This document shows positions 5,380-5,915 of a stretch of 5,915 bases of DNA, in pieces (the stretch's first letter is position 1; each line of letters starts with the position of its first letter). The notes under the pieces are model-generated. The model worked only from the letters and a program-made list of their open reading frames with translations. It was not told where the DNA came from and made no database searches. This DNA is from Planctomycetota bacterium (GTDB lineage: Bacteria; Planctomycetota; Brocadiia; Brocadiales; Bathyanammoxibiaceae), in assembly GCA_030623665.1 (NCBI GenBank), contig JAUXLO010000120.1, positions 1 through 5,915 on the forward strand, in the 5' to 3' direction. The position numbers and the translations under genes are program-made.

Positions 5380-5418
5380 AGGGGTTGTTTTGTTGGATAT
5401 GAGGCTTCTTCAGCCCCT
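5380..5418. repeat. Inverted repeat downstream of parB
   Basis: AGGGGTTG (5380-5387) can pair with CAGCCCCT (5411-5418) as an 8-bp stem containing one G-U pair, with a 23-nt loop. It starts 38 nt past the parB stop in the convergent spacer. No T-run follows on the plus strand, so it is at best a weak terminator candidate. Confidence 0.3.
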
Positions 5419-5457
5419 GTATTCTAATAGCTGCGAACCTGCCATGTCCTCTGCCAT

Positions 5458-5508
5458 ACTACATATAGCATACATTCGTTTTTTGACCAGTACATATGCT
5501 ACTGTAGT
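5458..5508. repeat. Imperfect inverted repeat over the 3' end of the QueG-like gene
   Basis: ACTACA (5458-5463), TA, TAGCATA (5466-5472) on the left pairs with TATGCTA (5495-5501), C, TGTAGT (5503-5508) on the right: 13 base pairs with one small asymmetric internal loop. The 22-nt central part (5473-5494) holds a run of six T. The right arm includes the stop codon of the minus-strand gene (5499-5501). There is no U-tract after the stem on the minus strand, so this is not a textbook terminator. Confidence 0.5.
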
Positions 5509-5915
5509 GTAGTTTCCCCGGCGAAAATCGGGTACTGTGTTGCACGGTCTTTGCTGCCCACGGGGCAGGCCCGGATACAGATACCGCAGAGGGAGTCATT
5601 TATCCCCAGTGCGGCGCTGAATTCAAGGGCTTTTTTGCGGCATGCATGGGCATCAAGTAGCTCGTCGCGCTTCACGCCGACCTGCCACTCCTTGTCCCTT
5701 ATGGCGCTGGCCGGACAGGCCCTTATGCAATTTGTGCAACTGCCACATTTACCGGTACTTACAGAATTTATCGTCTCAAGCGGCATGTCTGTCAGCACGG
5801 TTCCCAACCGCACCCTGGGACCGTATATCGGGGATACGAACAGGGCTGACTTTCCTATCCAGCCGAGCCCCGCAAGGGTGGCTGCTGTCTTATGAGGAAG
5901 GTCCTGGTCAAACGA
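5499..5915 (-). CDS. QueG-like double [4Fe-4S] cluster protein (partial, C-terminal part)
   Basis: The last 138 residues of a protein whose 5' end lies beyond base 5915; the reading frame is open to the edge. The visible part begins near LPHKTAATLAGLGWIGK, then YGPRVRLGTVLTDMPLE, both hallmarks of the epoxyqueuosine reductase family (COG1600). Next come two cluster motifs: CGSCTNCIRACP (visible-part residues 57-68) and, after Cys92, CGICIRACP (110-118). These eight cysteines would hold two [4Fe-4S] clusters. In true QueG, a cobalamin enzyme, such clusters feed electrons for the final reduction of epoxyqueuosine to queuosine in tRNA. Here the protein ends only about 20 residues after the second motif, so the HEAT-like C-terminal tRNA-binding region of QueG is missing. 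It is therefore more safely called a QueG-like ferredoxin-type protein of unknown substrate; related domains also occur in reductive dehalogenases. It converges on parB across 156 bp. An internal GTG at 5813 is not the start, because conserved sequence continues upstream of it. Confidence 0.87.
   Translation of the reverse strand, partial: SFDQDLPHKTAATLAGLGWIGKSALFVSPIYGPRVRLGTVLTDMPLETINSVSTGKCGSCTNCIRACPASAIRDKEWQVGVKRDELLDAHACRKKALEFSAALGINDSLCGICIRACPVGSKDRATQYPIFAGETTLQ

Noticed and set aside
5399..5512. 37-codon plus-strand ORF in the parB/QueG-like spacer
   Set aside because: No ribosome site at useful distance, and it crosses the inverted repeat and the end of the convergent gene; nothing supports translation.

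Overview
The window looks like ordinary chromosomal DNA from an anaerobic or facultatively anaerobic bacterium that cannot be placed to genus from sequence alone. A ferredoxin-dependent disulfide reductase, a double [4Fe-4S] protein, sigma70-type promoters, Shine-Dalgarno sites and mixed ATG/GTG starts fit a Gram-negative anaerobe. Candidates include Planctomycetota of the Brocadiales type and delta-proteobacterial lineages, but that is inference. No mobile element, phage gene, CRISPR array, tRNA or rRNA is visible.

Layout, left to right. Bases 1-170 are an intergenic stretch packed with short palindromes, including two copies of a 17-bp palindromic unit. Bases 171-3056 (minus strand) encode a large exported S41 (C-terminal-processing) protease with a PDZ domain, an intact Ser-Lys-Gln catalytic set and a long multi-domain C-terminal half. 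Divergent from it, after about 61 bp, is a stand-alone trpC (3118-3909, plus), probably starting at a GTG. It converges, with only 8 bp between stop codons, on a small ferredoxin:thioredoxin/disulfide reductase catalytic subunit (3918-4241, minus). A 252-bp divergent, AT-rich regulatory region (4242-4493) follows. It holds a near-consensus promoter for parB, a 15-bp direct repeat spaced 31 bp, and two palindromes. parB (4494-5342, plus) is complete and contains a full-consensus parS centromere site in its own coding sequence (5009-5024). A 156-bp convergent spacer (5343-5498) with inverted repeats separates it from the 3' part of a QueG-like double [4Fe-4S] protein (minus, entering from beyond 5915).

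The genes do not form one pathway; each seems to be its own transcription unit. The strongest functional link is parB plus parS: ParB (a CTP-dependent clamp) should load at this site, which suggests the locus lies in the origin-proximal centromere domain of the chromosome. parA is not beside parB here. The most interesting second-look items are the parS inside parB, the repeat-bearing AT-rich flanks of parB, the Leu substitution in the CHC motif of the disulfide reductase, a possibly leaderless trpC, and the palindrome cluster at the left edge. I see no convincing case for a wholly new multi-gene system.
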